Source: an uncultured Clostridium sp. (GTDB taxonomy: Bacteria > Bacillota > Clostridia > Oscillospirales > Acutalibacteraceae). From it: DNA of 64,000 nt. Shown piece after piece: positions 33,717-42,151 of the stretch; position 1 is the stretch's first letter, and the number at the start of each line of letters is the position of its first letter. The position numbers and the translations under genes are program-made. The stretch covers positions 1-64,000 of the forward strand of contig CATZNW010000012.1 of NCBI GenBank assembly GCA_958422185.1. The letters run 5' to 3'. The notes under the pieces are model-generated. The model had not been told where the DNA came from. It saw only the letters and a program-made list of their open reading frames with translations, and searched no databases.

Positions 33717-34893
33717 AGGCAGATTCGGCATACACGGCGGGCAGTATATACCCGAAACGCTGATGAATGAGGTCATAGACCTTGAAAAACAATATGAGCA
33801 TTACAAAAACGATCCGGAGTTCGTTGAGGAACTGAACGCTCTTTTAAGAGAATATGCTAACCGCCCCTCACTGCTTTATTATGCGGAAAATATGACCAGG
33901 GATCTGGGCGGCGCGAAGATATACTTTAAGCGTGAGGATCTAAACCACACCGGTGCGCACAAGATAAATAATGTTCTGGGTCAGTGCCTGCTTGCAAAGC
34001 GCATGGGCAAAACGCGTGTTATTGCGGAGACCGGCGCGGGGCAGCACGGCGTTGCAACTGCTACTGCGGCAGCTCTTATGGGGCTTGAGTGCGAGATCTT
34101 TATGGGCAAAAAGGATACGCAAAGGCAGGCGCTCAACTGCTACAGAATGGAATTGCTGGGCGCAAAGGTGCACCCTGTTGAAACAGGCACGCAGACACTT
34201 AAGGACGCAGTAAACGAAGCTATGCGCGAATGGGTGTCCAGAATGAACGATACGCTTTATGTGCTCGGTTCGGTAATGGGGCCTCATCCGTTTCCTACCA
34301 TAGTGCGCGATTTTCAGAGCGTTATAAGTAAGGAGGCAAGGCAGCAGATACTTGAAAAAGAAGGCAGGCTGCCGAATGCGGTTGTAGCATGTGTTGGCGG
34401 CGGCTCCAACGCCATAGGAATGTTTTATAATTTTATAAACGACAAGGATGTTGCCCTTATAGGCTGCGAGGCGGCAGGCAAAGGCGTTGAAACAAAAGAA
34501 ACTGCCGCAACTATGGCTACGGGTACGCTCGGCGTCTTTCACGGCATGAAATCTTATTTCTGCCAGGATGCGTACGGCCAGATCGCCCCTGTTTACAGTA
34601 TTTCAGCCGGTCTGGATTATCCGGGCGTAGGCCCTGAGCACGCAAATCTTAAAGACATGGGAAGGGCACAGTATGTTGCGATAACGGATGATGAGGCGGT
34701 AAACGCTTTTGAATATATTGCGAGAACGGAGGGTATCATCTGCGCTATTGAAAGCGCGCACGCCGTTGCGCATGTTATGAAGATGGCGCCGCAGATGAAT
34801 AAGGACGATATTATCATCTGCTGCCTTTCCGGCAGGGGTGATAAGGATGTTGCGGCAATAGCAAGATACAGGGGGAAAGAGATATATGAGTAG
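33709..34893 (+). CDS. trpB: Tryptophan synthase beta subunit
   Basis: 394 residues. The PLP lysine is in HTGAHKINNVLGQ, with ETGAGQHGVATATAAA, the phosphate-binding GGGSNAIGMF and the C-terminal LSGRGDKDV. It condenses indole from TrpA with serine. It is the classic TrpB1 type that partners with TrpA. It overlaps trpF and trpA by 8 bp each. Confidence 0.98.
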   Translation: MSKGRFGIHGGQYIPETLMNEVIDLEKQYEHYKNDPEFVEELNALLREYANRPSLLYYAENMTRDLGGAKIYFKREDLNHTGAHKINNVLGQCLLAKRMGKTRVIAETGAGQHGVATATAAALMGLECEIFMGKKDTQRQALNCYRMELLGAKVHPVETGTQTLKDAVNEAMREWVSRMNDTLYVLGSVMGPHPFPTIVRDFQSVISKEARQQILEKEGRLPNAVVACVGGGSNAIGMFYNFINDKDVALIGCEAAGKGVETKETAATMATGTLGVFHGMKSYFCQDAYGQIAPVYSISAGLDYPGVGPEHANLKDMGRAQYVAITDDEAVNAFEYIARTEGIICAIESAHAVAHVMKMAPQMNKDDIIICCLSGRGDKDVAAIARYRGKEIYE

Positions 34894-35662
34894 TATTTCA
34901 AAGGCTTTTGAAAACGGCAAGGCGTTTATCGGCTTTGTTACGGCGGGCGATCCCGATATGGAAACCAGCAAAGAAATCATGCGGCAAATGGTCCGCGGCG
35001 GATGCGACCTTATAGAGATAGGTGTTCCGTTTTCAGACCCTATTGCGGAAGGCCCGGTTATCCAGGAGGCGGATCTGCGCTCACTTGCAGCGGGAACCAC
35101 TACCGATAAAGTAATGGATCTTGCGGCGGAAATCTCAAAAGAGATAAATATACCGCTTGTGTTTATGACTTATCTGAATGTGCTGTTTAAATACGGGTAT
35201 GATAAATTCCTTAAAAAAGCAAAGGAAAGCGGCATCTCCGGAGTGATCGTGCCGGATCTGCCGTATGAGGAAAAAGACGAACTGAGTTTTGTTGCCGATA
35301 AATATGATATAGACGTCATCTCGCTTATCGCGCCGACAAGCGAGAGCCGGATTCAGAGGATCGCCGGATCCGCAAAAGGATTTATCTATGAGGTCTCGTC
35401 ACTGGGTGTGACGGGCGTCAGGGGTGAGATCAAAACAGACATTCAGTCAATTACCAAGGCAATAAAGGCCGTTACGGATCTTCCGGTTGCAGTTGGTTTT
35501 GGCATAAATACGCCCGAACAGGCGGCAAAAGTTTGTGAATATGCAGACGGTGTTATTGTGGGTTCCGCAATCGTTAAGATCGTTGCCGAGCACGGCAGAA
35601 ACGCGCCTGAAAAAGTATATGAATATGTGAGATCAATGAAACATGCAGTCTCCGGGTTTTAA
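34886..35662 (+). CDS. trpA: Tryptophan synthase alpha subunit
   Basis: 258 residues. It cleaves indole-3-glycerol phosphate to indole for TrpB. Catalytic Glu and Asp lie in DLIEIGVPFSDPIAEGPVIQEA and VPDLPYEEKDE; IAPTS, YEVSSLGVTGVR and VGFGINTPEQA are conserved. It is the last gene of the operon, with a terminator 85 bp downstream. Confidence 0.97.
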   Translation: MSSISKAFENGKAFIGFVTAGDPDMETSKEIMRQMVRGGCDLIEIGVPFSDPIAEGPVIQEADLRSLAAGTTTDKVMDLAAEISKEINIPLVFMTYLNVLFKYGYDKFLKKAKESGISGVIVPDLPYEEKDELSFVADKYDIDVISLIAPTSESRIQRIAGSAKGFIYEVSSLGVTGVRGEIKTDIQSITKAIKAVTDLPVAVGFGINTPEQAAKVCEYADGVIVGSAIVKIVAEHGRNAPEKVYEYVRSMKHAVSGF

Positions 35663-35747
35663 CGCCAAAACGCGGTGTGTGAAAATTCGATTTGATGTTA
35701 TTAATATGCATAAAACATAAAAAGAAAAAATAAAGGTCTTAATAATG

Positions 35748-35779
35748 ACACTCTGAAACCTGTTTTCAGAGTGTTTTTC
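35748..35779 (+). terminator. trp operon terminator
   Basis: ACACTCTGAAA pairs with TTTCAGAGTGT, followed by a T run. Confidence 0.88.
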
Positions 35780-35788
35780 TTTTGTTTG

Positions 35789-35817
35789 TTGACTCGAATG
35801 GGGATAATGTGTAATAT
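35789..35817 (+). promoter_or_regulatory. Promoter of the phage-type lysis cassette
   Basis: TTGACT, 17 nt, TAATAT, immediately after the trp terminator. It implies a leader of about 300 nt. Confidence 0.65.
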
Positions 35818-35819
35818 CT

Positions 35820-36124
35820 GTAATCAAAACGGTTTTACAAAGCCATAGGTTTCGGCAGGCCGTTTTTTATATTTTCATTCAGTCGGGCGATGGCAGCGGA
35901 CATTGCCCGCGCGCCATTGTGTTATGCAAAAACGTTGCGGCGTTTCCGCAGTTGATTCCTGTTGCAGGCATGCTTTGTTTTTGGGGCGGCAGAGCAGGGC
36001 GTTGTGTTGGGTATGCACTTATTTCGTTTGGATTCATAGAATAATCAGGGGCAGTTTTACCCGATTATGTTCCGGATGCAAATAAACATACTCCGTTCCG
36101 CTTAAAACATACAGGAGGATCAAT
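35820..36124 (+). other. Long, partly structured leader of the lysis cassette
   Basis: About 300 bases between the promoter and the first ribosome site. Small hairpins are visible: GATGGC/GCCATT arms around 35889-35920, TGCGG/CCGCA near 35937-35953 and CCTG/CAGG near 35966-35977; AACGG...CCGTTTTTT (about 35827-35871) is a weak terminator-like element. No ORF here has a ribosome site. It could be a regulatory RNA or the remnant of a phage gene. Confidence 0.4.
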
Positions 36125-36196
36125 ATGAAGGACTTACTGATTTTTTCTGAGCCTGACTGTCGTCCTGCGGTAAAAGGCGGGTGTGCGTTTTGCTGA
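36125..36196 (+). CDS. Putative 23-residue peptide coupled to the tail-fibre gene
   Basis: ATG 36125 follows a perfect AGGAGG six bases upstream, the strongest ribosome site of the cassette. The 23-codon frame begins MKDLLIFSEPDC, has three Cys in all, the last two in a Cys-x2-Cys arrangement at its end, and stops with TGA at 36196, inside the next gene. It is probably translated; its role could be a leader peptide that feeds ribosomes into the weakly started downstream gene. I do not recognise it. Confidence 0.5.
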   Translation: MKDLLIFSEPDCRPAVKGGCAFC

Positions 36197-38016
36197 TTGA
36201 AATAGAGATTTGCGGACAGAGGCAGGAGATCAAAAACACCGTTTATTCTGCACAGCAGGGTGAAAACTGCCTTGAATGCGCGTTCGATTTCAAAACGCCG
36301 GAATGGCAGGGACTTGTTAAGACGGCGCATTTCAAAGCGGATCCGGACGGCAAGGTATACAGCGTTGTTTTAAACGATGATAAATGCTTTGTGCCGTCAA
36401 AGGTGCTTGAAAAAGACGGATATTTCAGTTTTTCCGTTATAGGTGAAAAGGAAGATTACAGAATAACGACCGCTGCGGTTTCAGTCTTAAACAGAAAGGC
36501 CGTTTACGGCGGCGAACCACAAAACGAACCGGAAGAAACGCAGTATGCGCAAATGGTAAGCCTTGCGGCAAATGCCGTCAGCGCGGCAGAAGAGGCGCAG
36601 CAAACAGCAAATGAAATAAAGCAGCAGGCGGAGAGCGGAGCGTTTAACGGTGAAAAGGGAGAGCCGGGACCGCAGGGCGAGCCGGGAAAGGACGGCGCAG
36701 CCGCAACGGTAACGGTCGGCACGGTCACTACCGGAGAACCGGACACCCCGGCAAGCGTAACGAACAGCGGAACGGAGCATGCCGCCGTGCTGGATTTTGT
36801 TATTCCGCAGGGCAAACAGGGCGACCTCAGTTCCATTGAGACGCTCATAGACGCCAAACAGGATAAGATAACGGCTCAGAATCTGTTTAACAAAGAAGAA
36901 GTTGAGCAGGGCGCGCTGGCACAGAGCAACGGAGTATTGCTTACGGAAGGATTCGAAAGCTGGCAGACGAGCGGATATATTCCCGTAAAGGCAGGAAAGA
37001 CTTATTATTTCAGCAACAGCGTTGAATCGCCGAGTTCAGCTGCGGGAACACCGTGGTCCATATTATGCCTTTTTGATACTCAAAAAGTGTTTTATTACGG
37101 CACAGGCAATTCAAATCCGCCGGAAAACCCCGGGCGCCAGATCACGCCGGAAAGGGACGGCTATATGCGCTTTTCCAAAAACGGCGGAGGGCTTGATACC
37201 AGCAACTGGCAGGTGCAGGAGGACGGCGTAACGGAATATATCCCTTACGGCGAAGAAAAGATACTCAGCAAGTATCTTCCGGGATCGGATTACACCGGAA
37301 AAAGGATACTTGTGCTGGGCGATTCCATAACGCAGATCAGCGGCAACTGGACAAATTATTTTTCAACGCTTGTTGAGCCTGAAAAGTTAGTCAATATTGC
37401 CGTATCGGGCGCGACATGGCAGGATAAAAGCGATACCGGAGCGTATGACGGCAATCCTGTTTCCTCGGACAGTGCCGGAAACGTGATAGGCAATCAGGTG
37501 CAGAAAGCGGTGAACAATCACACTGCCGGTACTGACGGCTATGAGGATTTTGACGTGATCATCGTTGCGGCGGGAACCAACGGATCTTTGAATCCGGAAA
37601 AGGATACCGCTGATCTTGTTGATTCACAGTTTGTAAAAACATACGCCAATGGTGAAAACACCTTTGAGGCGCTGCCGCTTGCCGAGGCGGACAGGACTAC
37701 ATACGCAGGCGCGATGCGTTATGCGTATGAAACGCTTGCCGGGATATATCCGAACGCAAAGTTCGTAATCTGCGCGCCCCTTCAGGAATGTACGGAGGCG
37801 TACCAAAGCATTTATCAAAAGGGAGAGCTTTTCCGATATATCGCCTCCAGAATGGGCGTTGAATTCTGGAACACAAGGGACTGCGGAATCTATAACGTTT
37901 GGGAACATTCGGGAATGAGCGGCAGATACCTTGACGACGGCATACACCCAAATGCTCAAGGCTCAAGGAAGATAGCGGAATACAACGCCAAAATGTTCAG
38001 GCGCATGTACGTTTAA
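36181..38016 (+). CDS. Phage-type receptor-binding protein: BppU-like, collagen-like and GDSL/SGNH esterase domains
   Basis: 611 residues. Residues 1-120 resemble the N-terminal domain of baseplate upper (BppU) proteins, followed by an Ala-rich helix (about 120-155), a short collagen-like stretch (EKGEPGPQGEPGKDG, about 160-175), a carbohydrate-binding-like beta domain (about 245-360) and a C-terminal SGNH hydrolase with GDSIT (catalytic Ser), VAAGTNG and DDGIHPNAQG (Asp-His). Such proteins tip phage tails and deacetylate or bind surface glycans. The start is uncertain (GTG 36181 or TTG 36190) and depends on coupling to the small upstream ORF. No tail or capsid genes are nearby. Confidence 0.82.
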   Translation: MCVLLIEIEICGQRQEIKNTVYSAQQGENCLECAFDFKTPEWQGLVKTAHFKADPDGKVYSVVLNDDKCFVPSKVLEKDGYFSFSVIGEKEDYRITTAAVSVLNRKAVYGGEPQNEPEETQYAQMVSLAANAVSAAEEAQQTANEIKQQAESGAFNGEKGEPGPQGEPGKDGAAATVTVGTVTTGEPDTPASVTNSGTEHAAVLDFVIPQGKQGDLSSIETLIDAKQDKITAQNLFNKEEVEQGALAQSNGVLLTEGFESWQTSGYIPVKAGKTYYFSNSVESPSSAAGTPWSILCLFDTQKVFYYGTGNSNPPENPGRQITPERDGYMRFSKNGGGLDTSNWQVQEDGVTEYIPYGEEKILSKYLPGSDYTGKRILVLGDSITQISGNWTNYFSTLVEPEKLVNIAVSGATWQDKSDTGAYDGNPVSSDSAGNVIGNQVQKAVNNHTAGTDGYEDFDVIIVAAGTNGSLNPEKDTADLVDSQFVKTYANGENTFEALPLAEADRTTYAGAMRYAYETLAGIYPNAKFVICAPLQECTEAYQSIYQKGELFRYIASRMGVEFWNTRDCGIYNVWEHSGMSGRYLDDGIHPNAQGSRKIAEYNAKMFRRMYV

Positions 38017-38030
38017 GACAGGTGATCAGT

Positions 38031-38324
38031 ATGGAATGGACTGTAGTAACTGTTATTATTGCCATTGTGGGGCTTATCGGCACGGTTGCCGTGCCTTTGG
38101 CAAAAAACACGAAAGCTATGACGCAGTTAAGCGAACGGATAAACCATCTTGTTTTCAGGATAGAACGGGAAGAGGATGAACTGGACGAATTCAGAAAAAA
38201 GGCCGCTGAGCGCCATGCCAGGATATTCGGCAAGCTTGATGAACATGAAAAATCACTAATTGAACATGAGGGCAGGCTCTTTGCCCTCGAAAGGAAGGAA
38301 GATTCGCTTGAAGGATTGGCTTAA
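38031..38324 (+). CDS. XhlA-like haemolysin/holin-associated membrane protein
   Basis: 97 residues from ATG 38031, behind AGGTGATC. One N-terminal membrane segment (about residues 4-25) is followed by a long, charged helical or coiled-coil region (INHLVFRIEREEDELDEF ...). This order and size match XhlA-type proteins of phage lysis cassettes, such as that of the defective Bacillus phage PBSX, which act with a holin to permeabilise the membrane. It overlaps the holin gene by 17 bp. Confidence 0.7.
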   Translation: MEWTVVTVIIAIVGLIGTVAVPLAKNTKAMTQLSERINHLVFRIEREEDELDEFRKKAAERHARIFGKLDEHEKSLIEHEGRLFALERKEDSLEGLA

Positions 38325-38562
38325 AAATAAATTTTTACCCTGGTTCAAGGCAGCGGGACTGAGAGCGGTCAGAACCATGGCGCAAACCGCTGTTGCAAGT
38401 ATAGGCACTACGGCGATGACCCTGGGCGAAGTTAACTGGGTCATGTGCGCAGGCGCTTCCGGCCTGGCAGGAGTACTTTCACTTCTGACATCCGTGATCA
38501 ATCTGCCCGAATTGAAAACGGCGCAGACTGAAAACGCCGGGAATGCGGAGGAAAACACATGA
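38308..38562 (+). CDS. Phage holin, r1t-like
   Basis: 84 residues starting at TTG 38308 (GGAAGG nine bases upstream). An amphipathic basic N-terminus (KDWLKNKFLPWFKAAGLRAVRT) is followed by two membrane segments (about 25-45 and 48-68, with ASGLAGVLSLLTSVINLPE) and an acidic tail. This is the pattern of r1t-type holins, which form lesions that let the endolysin reach the wall. It overlaps both neighbours (17 bp, 4 bp), as lysis genes often do. Confidence 0.78.
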   Translation: MKDWLKNKFLPWFKAAGLRAVRTMAQTAVASIGTTAMTLGEVNWVMCAGASGLAGVLSLLTSVINLPELKTAQTENAGNAEENT

Positions 38563-39440
38563 CCTATGATGAATTTGTAAAAGCTTACAACGGCAAGGCG
38601 ACGGACTATGACGGCGCGTACGGTGCGCAGTGCGTTGATCTTATCAAGCTTTATCTTGATAAGGTCTTTGGCATCAAAGCGGGCAGCTGGGGGAATGCCA
38701 TGTATTACTGGATAGATTTTCCAAAACGCACACCGCTTGTGAAAGCGTTTGACAGGATCAGCAACACCGCCTCTTTCGTTCCCCAAAAGGGCGATATCAT
38801 GGTTTGGAATGCGAACAAGGGCAGCGGCGCGGGACACCTTGCCATTTGTACGGGAGAGGGAACAACTTCTTATTTCTATTCTTACGATCAGAACTGGAGC
38901 GGCAAGGAAATGCGCAGGGAGAAGCACGATTATGACGATGTTTACGGCGTGCTTCGTCCGAAAGACCAGAGCAGGATAACCGGCGGTTCCGCTTCTTCGG
39001 GCAGTTCCGTCGGCGCGTATGTACCAAGCGTGAAGTGGACGAACGGTTCAACAAAGGAGATCGTGTACTCTAGAAGCGATTTCAAGGAGGAGATCGGTTC
39101 GCTTGCTCCGCGGGAGACGGCAAAGTGTTTCGGCAAGAAAGGCGGCGCTTATTGCGTTCAGTATGATCTTGACGGCACAAACAAGCATAAAGCCGGCTTT
39201 GTGAAATATGCAGGCGGCGTAACGAATGCGCCGACAAGCGGCAGAAACTATAAAAACGGTTCTACCGCTGAGACCGTTTACACCGATACCGCCAAAAAGG
39301 GAAAGGCCGGCAGCCTTGATAAGAACGAGGCGTGTCTGTGCCCTACCAAAACCGACGGCATGTTTCTTGTGATCTACAAAGTGAACGGCACAAGCGCATA
39401 CAAATGCGGCTTTACCGTTTATGACGGCGGCGTGGAATAA
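38559..39440 (+). CDS. CHAP-domain endolysin with two wall-binding repeats
   Basis: 293 residues without signal peptide. Residues 1-135 form a CHAP amidase/endopeptidase: catalytic Cys in GAQCVDLIKLYL, His in GAGHLAICTGE and an Asn/Asp in SYDQNWSG. Residues ~145-290 are two copies of a ~65-residue SH3-like repeat (each with NGST.E.VY and a closing YxGGV), probably binding the cell wall. Lack of a signal fits holin-dependent release. The ATG overlaps the holin stop (ATGA). A terminator lies 75 bp downstream. Confidence 0.87.
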   Translation: MTYDEFVKAYNGKATDYDGAYGAQCVDLIKLYLDKVFGIKAGSWGNAMYYWIDFPKRTPLVKAFDRISNTASFVPQKGDIMVWNANKGSGAGHLAICTGEGTTSYFYSYDQNWSGKEMRREKHDYDDVYGVLRPKDQSRITGGSASSGSSVGAYVPSVKWTNGSTKEIVYSRSDFKEEIGSLAPRETAKCFGKKGGAYCVQYDLDGTNKHKAGFVKYAGGVTNAPTSGRNYKNGSTAETVYTDTAKKGKAGSLDKNEACLCPTKTDGMFLVIYKVNGTSAYKCGFTVYDGGVE

Positions 39441-39515
39441 CTTTTCCGCCGCCGCAAAACAAGAAAAACAGCCCCGCATATGCGGGGCGTACATATGAAG
39501 ATCAGATATATACTG

Positions 39516-39552
39516 AAAACGCCGGGGGATTAATCATCCTCCGGCGTTTTTT
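39516..39552. terminator. Bidirectional terminator overlapping the end of the tetR-type gene
   Basis: AAAACGCCGG pairs with CCGGCGTTTT and has T runs on both strands. The last codons of the convergent TetR gene (stop at 39530) lie inside the loop and one arm. A separate palindrome GCCCCGCATATGCGGGGC sits at 39472-39489. Confidence 0.8.
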
Positions 39553-40186
39553 CTGATAATATTCCGTGAAGAAGAACGTTTATGAGCCTCGTATACAGCC
39601 CAAGCAGGTCGTCGCTCAGCTTCTGGGCAATGGCATTATCGCCTTTTGAAAGCGCGCTCACAATCTTGTACATGTTGTTCAGAAACATATTGTCATACAC
39701 AACTTTCATAACCTCCAGCAGTTCGCTGTCCGGAATGTTTTTTTTCACGTTTGCGGTGTGTATGATCTCCATGGTTTTATTGTTAAGGGCAGCGTCGAAT
39801 CTTGCTCTGAGCGGAACAAACTGCTTTTTGAATTCATAGTCGTGGCTTGAAAGAAGCAGATAGGTAATCATAAAATAATCGGTATGCGCGATCCAGTATC
39901 TGATCCTTGCGGCATAGTAATTTTTTAGATTATCCTCAAGCGGCTTTTCGGGGGAAACGTCAAAATCTTCTATATCTGCACATATATCGTCAATAACATA
40001 ACTTGCCGCAACCATTAAAAGATCTTCCTTGGAAGAAAAATAGTGGTAAAACTTTCCTTTTGAAATATTGTTTTCCCTGCAAAGTTCATTTACGGAAATA
40101 TCGGTGCTTGCATATTTGGAATAAAGCCTGATAGCGGCACTGATGATTTCGGTTATACTTTTTTTGTTTTTCTCAGCCCTTTTCAA
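39530..40186 (-). CDS. TetR-family transcriptional regulator
   Basis: 218 residues from TTG 40186, which has GGGAGG eight bases upstream. The N-terminal helix-turn-helix is clear (ITEIISAAIRLYSKYASTDISVNELCRENNISKGKFYHYFSSKEDLL). The C-terminal ligand domain has no recognisable specificity. The frame is open further upstream to an ATG at 40258, but that codon lies in the -35 element, so the TTG start is preferred. The ClC gene upstream is on the same strand but has its own promoter. The target is unknown. Confidence 0.87.
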   Translation of the reverse strand: MKRAEKNKKSITEIISAAIRLYSKYASTDISVNELCRENNISKGKFYHYFSSKEDLLMVAASYVIDDICADIEDFDVSPEKPLEDNLKNYYAARIRYWIAHTDYFMITYLLLSSHDYEFKKQFVPLRARFDAALNNKTMEIIHTANVKKNIPDSELLEVMKVVYDNMFLNNMYKIVSALSKGDNAIAQKLSDDLLGLYTRLINVLLHGILSEKTPEDD

Positions 40187-40229
40187 TTCTGCGTCCTCCC
40201 GTAGTTTCGAAAAATAAACTGTAAACAAA

Positions 40230-40258
40230 ATTATAACATGCAGTTCCTGTTTTTGCAA
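40230..40258 (-). promoter_or_regulatory. Promoter of the tetR-type gene
   Basis: Minus-strand TTGCAA (40253-40258), 17 nt, TATAAT (40230-40235). Confidence 0.75.
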
Positions 40259-40353
40259 ACAAATTTCCGATTATTGTATCAGGGAAAATGTGTTTCAGCA
40301 GATCAAATCAATATTCTGTATAACATGCCAGCCGGGTCCGGCCGGCAGAGAAG

Positions 40354-41928
40354 TTATTCACCGTTTTTTCCGTTTATGGCGTTCTCTATTTTTTTACATG
40401 TCTCAGCGTATCTTCGCTGGCTTATCATAAATACAAGTTCGTCGCCGGCTCTAAGCTGTGTTCCGCCCTTGGGCGTAATGGGCGTATCGCCTCTTTCAAC
40501 TGATACGATCACGCAGTGCTTTCCCCAGTCAAGTTCCGAAATCAATTTGCCGTGTGCAGGGCTACCGGTGGGTATAACATATGTTTTTAAGACCTTTTCG
40601 CCTTTTTGAGCATCTTTTTCGGCGTCGCCGTGTTCAGAGATCCTGTCAAGCAGAGCGGTATAAAACGGAGTGCTCCCAAGCGTGTTGGCAACGGCATAGG
40701 ATATGAGGCTGACGGCGGCAAGCGGCAAAAGCGTGTTTATGTTTCCTGTGATCTCAAAAACAAGTATGATGCCTGTAACGGGAGCGCGCACGATGGAGGC
40801 GAATAGTCCCGCCATTCCAAGCACGGCAAAATCCTGCCACAGCGAGGGATCCATGCCGCATGCCGAGATCGCCGCCTGCGCAAACGCTGCGCCGCCGTAT
40901 GCTCCCAGAATGCACATGGGATAAAGCGTTCCCCCCGGAGCACCGCTGCAAAAGCTGAATGCGCCGAAGATGAATTTTGCTGCAAAAAGCCCCAGTATTA
41001 TGCCTGTTGCGGGGCGTTCCCCGATCAGGATCTGCGCCATGCTGTGCCCTCCGCACAGAACCTGAGGAAGAACAAGGCCCACTATTCCGCTTACGGCAAA
41101 AACAAAAGCAAATTTTAACCATTGCGGGATCTTTTTGATCTTTGCAAACATATCCCTGCATGCGATCATAAAGGTATTGTAAAACGCGCCGAAAAGGCCG
41201 CAAAGTATACCGAATAGGATCAGGATCCAGTACCATCTTAAAGGAATGGTTTCTGACTGATAGCTAAAAACGGTATCCTGTCCGAAAAAAAGCTTTGAGA
41301 TAAAATCCGCAACAACGGCCGCGACGATTGCCATGCACAGTACGGCCTTGTCAAACGTTCTGTGGATCTCCTCCATTACAAACATTACTCCGGCAAGCGG
41401 CGCGTTGAATGCCGCCGCCATACCGGCACCGGCGCCGGCACTGAGCATGCGCAGCTGCGTTGTTTTATCGGCGCGGGTGATCTGAGCCGCTCCCTTCGCC
41501 GCCATTGCACCGAACTGAATGCTTGGGCCTTCCCTGCCAAGACTAAGCCCGGAAAACACAGAAACTGTGCTGCCGAAAAGCTTTGCAATTATCACTTTCC
41601 ACCAGTTTTGTGAAATGAGGCCTTTGACTTCCGCGTTTACCTGCGGTATTCCGCTGCTTGCCGAGTCGGGTACGCGTCTGATAACAAGAGAGACCATGAC
41701 CCCAAGAGCGGCCAGGGCGAATATCCAAAGCGCCGATCTCCACGGACTGGTTTTAACTGCGTCTATAATGATGTATAGATACTCCTCTGCTTTTGAAAGC
41801 AAAAAACGAAAGAGTACGCAAACAAGACCCGCCGCAACGCCGGATTCGATGCCCCTTATTATCAGCAGAAAGTCTTCGTAATTTTTATGTTTCAGTTTTC
41901 TGAGCGTGTTTTTTTCTCTTTGATCCAT
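40354..41928 (-). CDS. ClC-type chloride channel/antiporter with TrkA-C domain
   Basis: 524 residues from ATG 41928 (GGAGAT upstream). The ClC filter motifs are present: SSGIPQV, GREGPSIQFG with the gating Glu, and the late GLFASIVRAPVTGIILVFE. The glutamate in GREGP suggests H+/Cl- exchange or gated transport. Residues ~440-520 form a TrkA-C/RCK_C domain (GSPAHGKLISELDWGKHCVIVSVERGDTPI), a cytosolic ligand-sensing module common on bacterial ion transporters. Roles include acid resistance and volume control. Confidence 0.92.
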   Translation of the reverse strand: MDQREKNTLRKLKHKNYEDFLLIIRGIESGVAAGLVCVLFRFLLSKAEEYLYIIIDAVKTSPWRSALWIFALAALGVMVSLVIRRVPDSASSGIPQVNAEVKGLISQNWWKVIIAKLFGSTVSVFSGLSLGREGPSIQFGAMAAKGAAQITRADKTTQLRMLSAGAGAGMAAAFNAPLAGVMFVMEEIHRTFDKAVLCMAIVAAVVADFISKLFFGQDTVFSYQSETIPLRWYWILILFGILCGLFGAFYNTFMIACRDMFAKIKKIPQWLKFAFVFAVSGIVGLVLPQVLCGGHSMAQILIGERPATGIILGLFAAKFIFGAFSFCSGAPGGTLYPMCILGAYGGAAFAQAAISACGMDPSLWQDFAVLGMAGLFASIVRAPVTGIILVFEITGNINTLLPLAAVSLISYAVANTLGSTPFYTALLDRISEHGDAEKDAQKGEKVLKTYVIPTGSPAHGKLISELDWGKHCVIVSVERGDTPITPKGGTQLRAGDELVFMISQRRYAETCKKIENAINGKNGE

Positions 41929-41987
41929 ATTATCTCCGACAATTTTGTTGCTTGCAACCGTCATAAAAGCAAAATAAATATATTTTA

Positions 41988-42015
41988 ATTTTAACACATA
42001 AAGCGACGATTGCAA
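41988..42015 (-). promoter_or_regulatory. Promoter of the ClC gene
   Basis: Minus-strand TTGCAA (42010-42015), 16 nt, TAAAAT (41988-41993). Confidence 0.5.
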
Positions 42016-42098
42016 TAATAAACTTAAAATGCAGCGTTTATGACCGGTGCACAAATCGTTTGACAGCTGATAAATTTGATAATTATTTTAAAAAAATG

Positions 42099-42127
42099 TT
42101 GAAAAAGTGTTTCAAATAGGTTATTAT
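42099..42127 (+). promoter_or_regulatory. Promoter of the 42152-43075 gene
   Basis: TTGAAA, 17 nt, TATTAT, about 25 nt before the start codon. Confidence 0.6.
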
Positions 42128-42151
42128 TATATGGCAAGGGGGAATTTCACC

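Noticed and set aside
35903..36085. A 60-codon open frame in the leader of the lysis cassette
   Set aside because: No ribosome site and no recognisable protein; it ends before the well-supported ATG at 36125.
35789..39552. A complete prophage
   Set aside because: No integrase, repressor, portal, capsid, tail tube or attachment-site repeats flank the four lysis-type genes.
40187..40258. ATG 40258 as start of the TetR-type gene
   Set aside because: It overlaps the -35 of the gene's promoter; TTG 40186 has a GGGAGG site and begins just before the helix-turn-helix domain.
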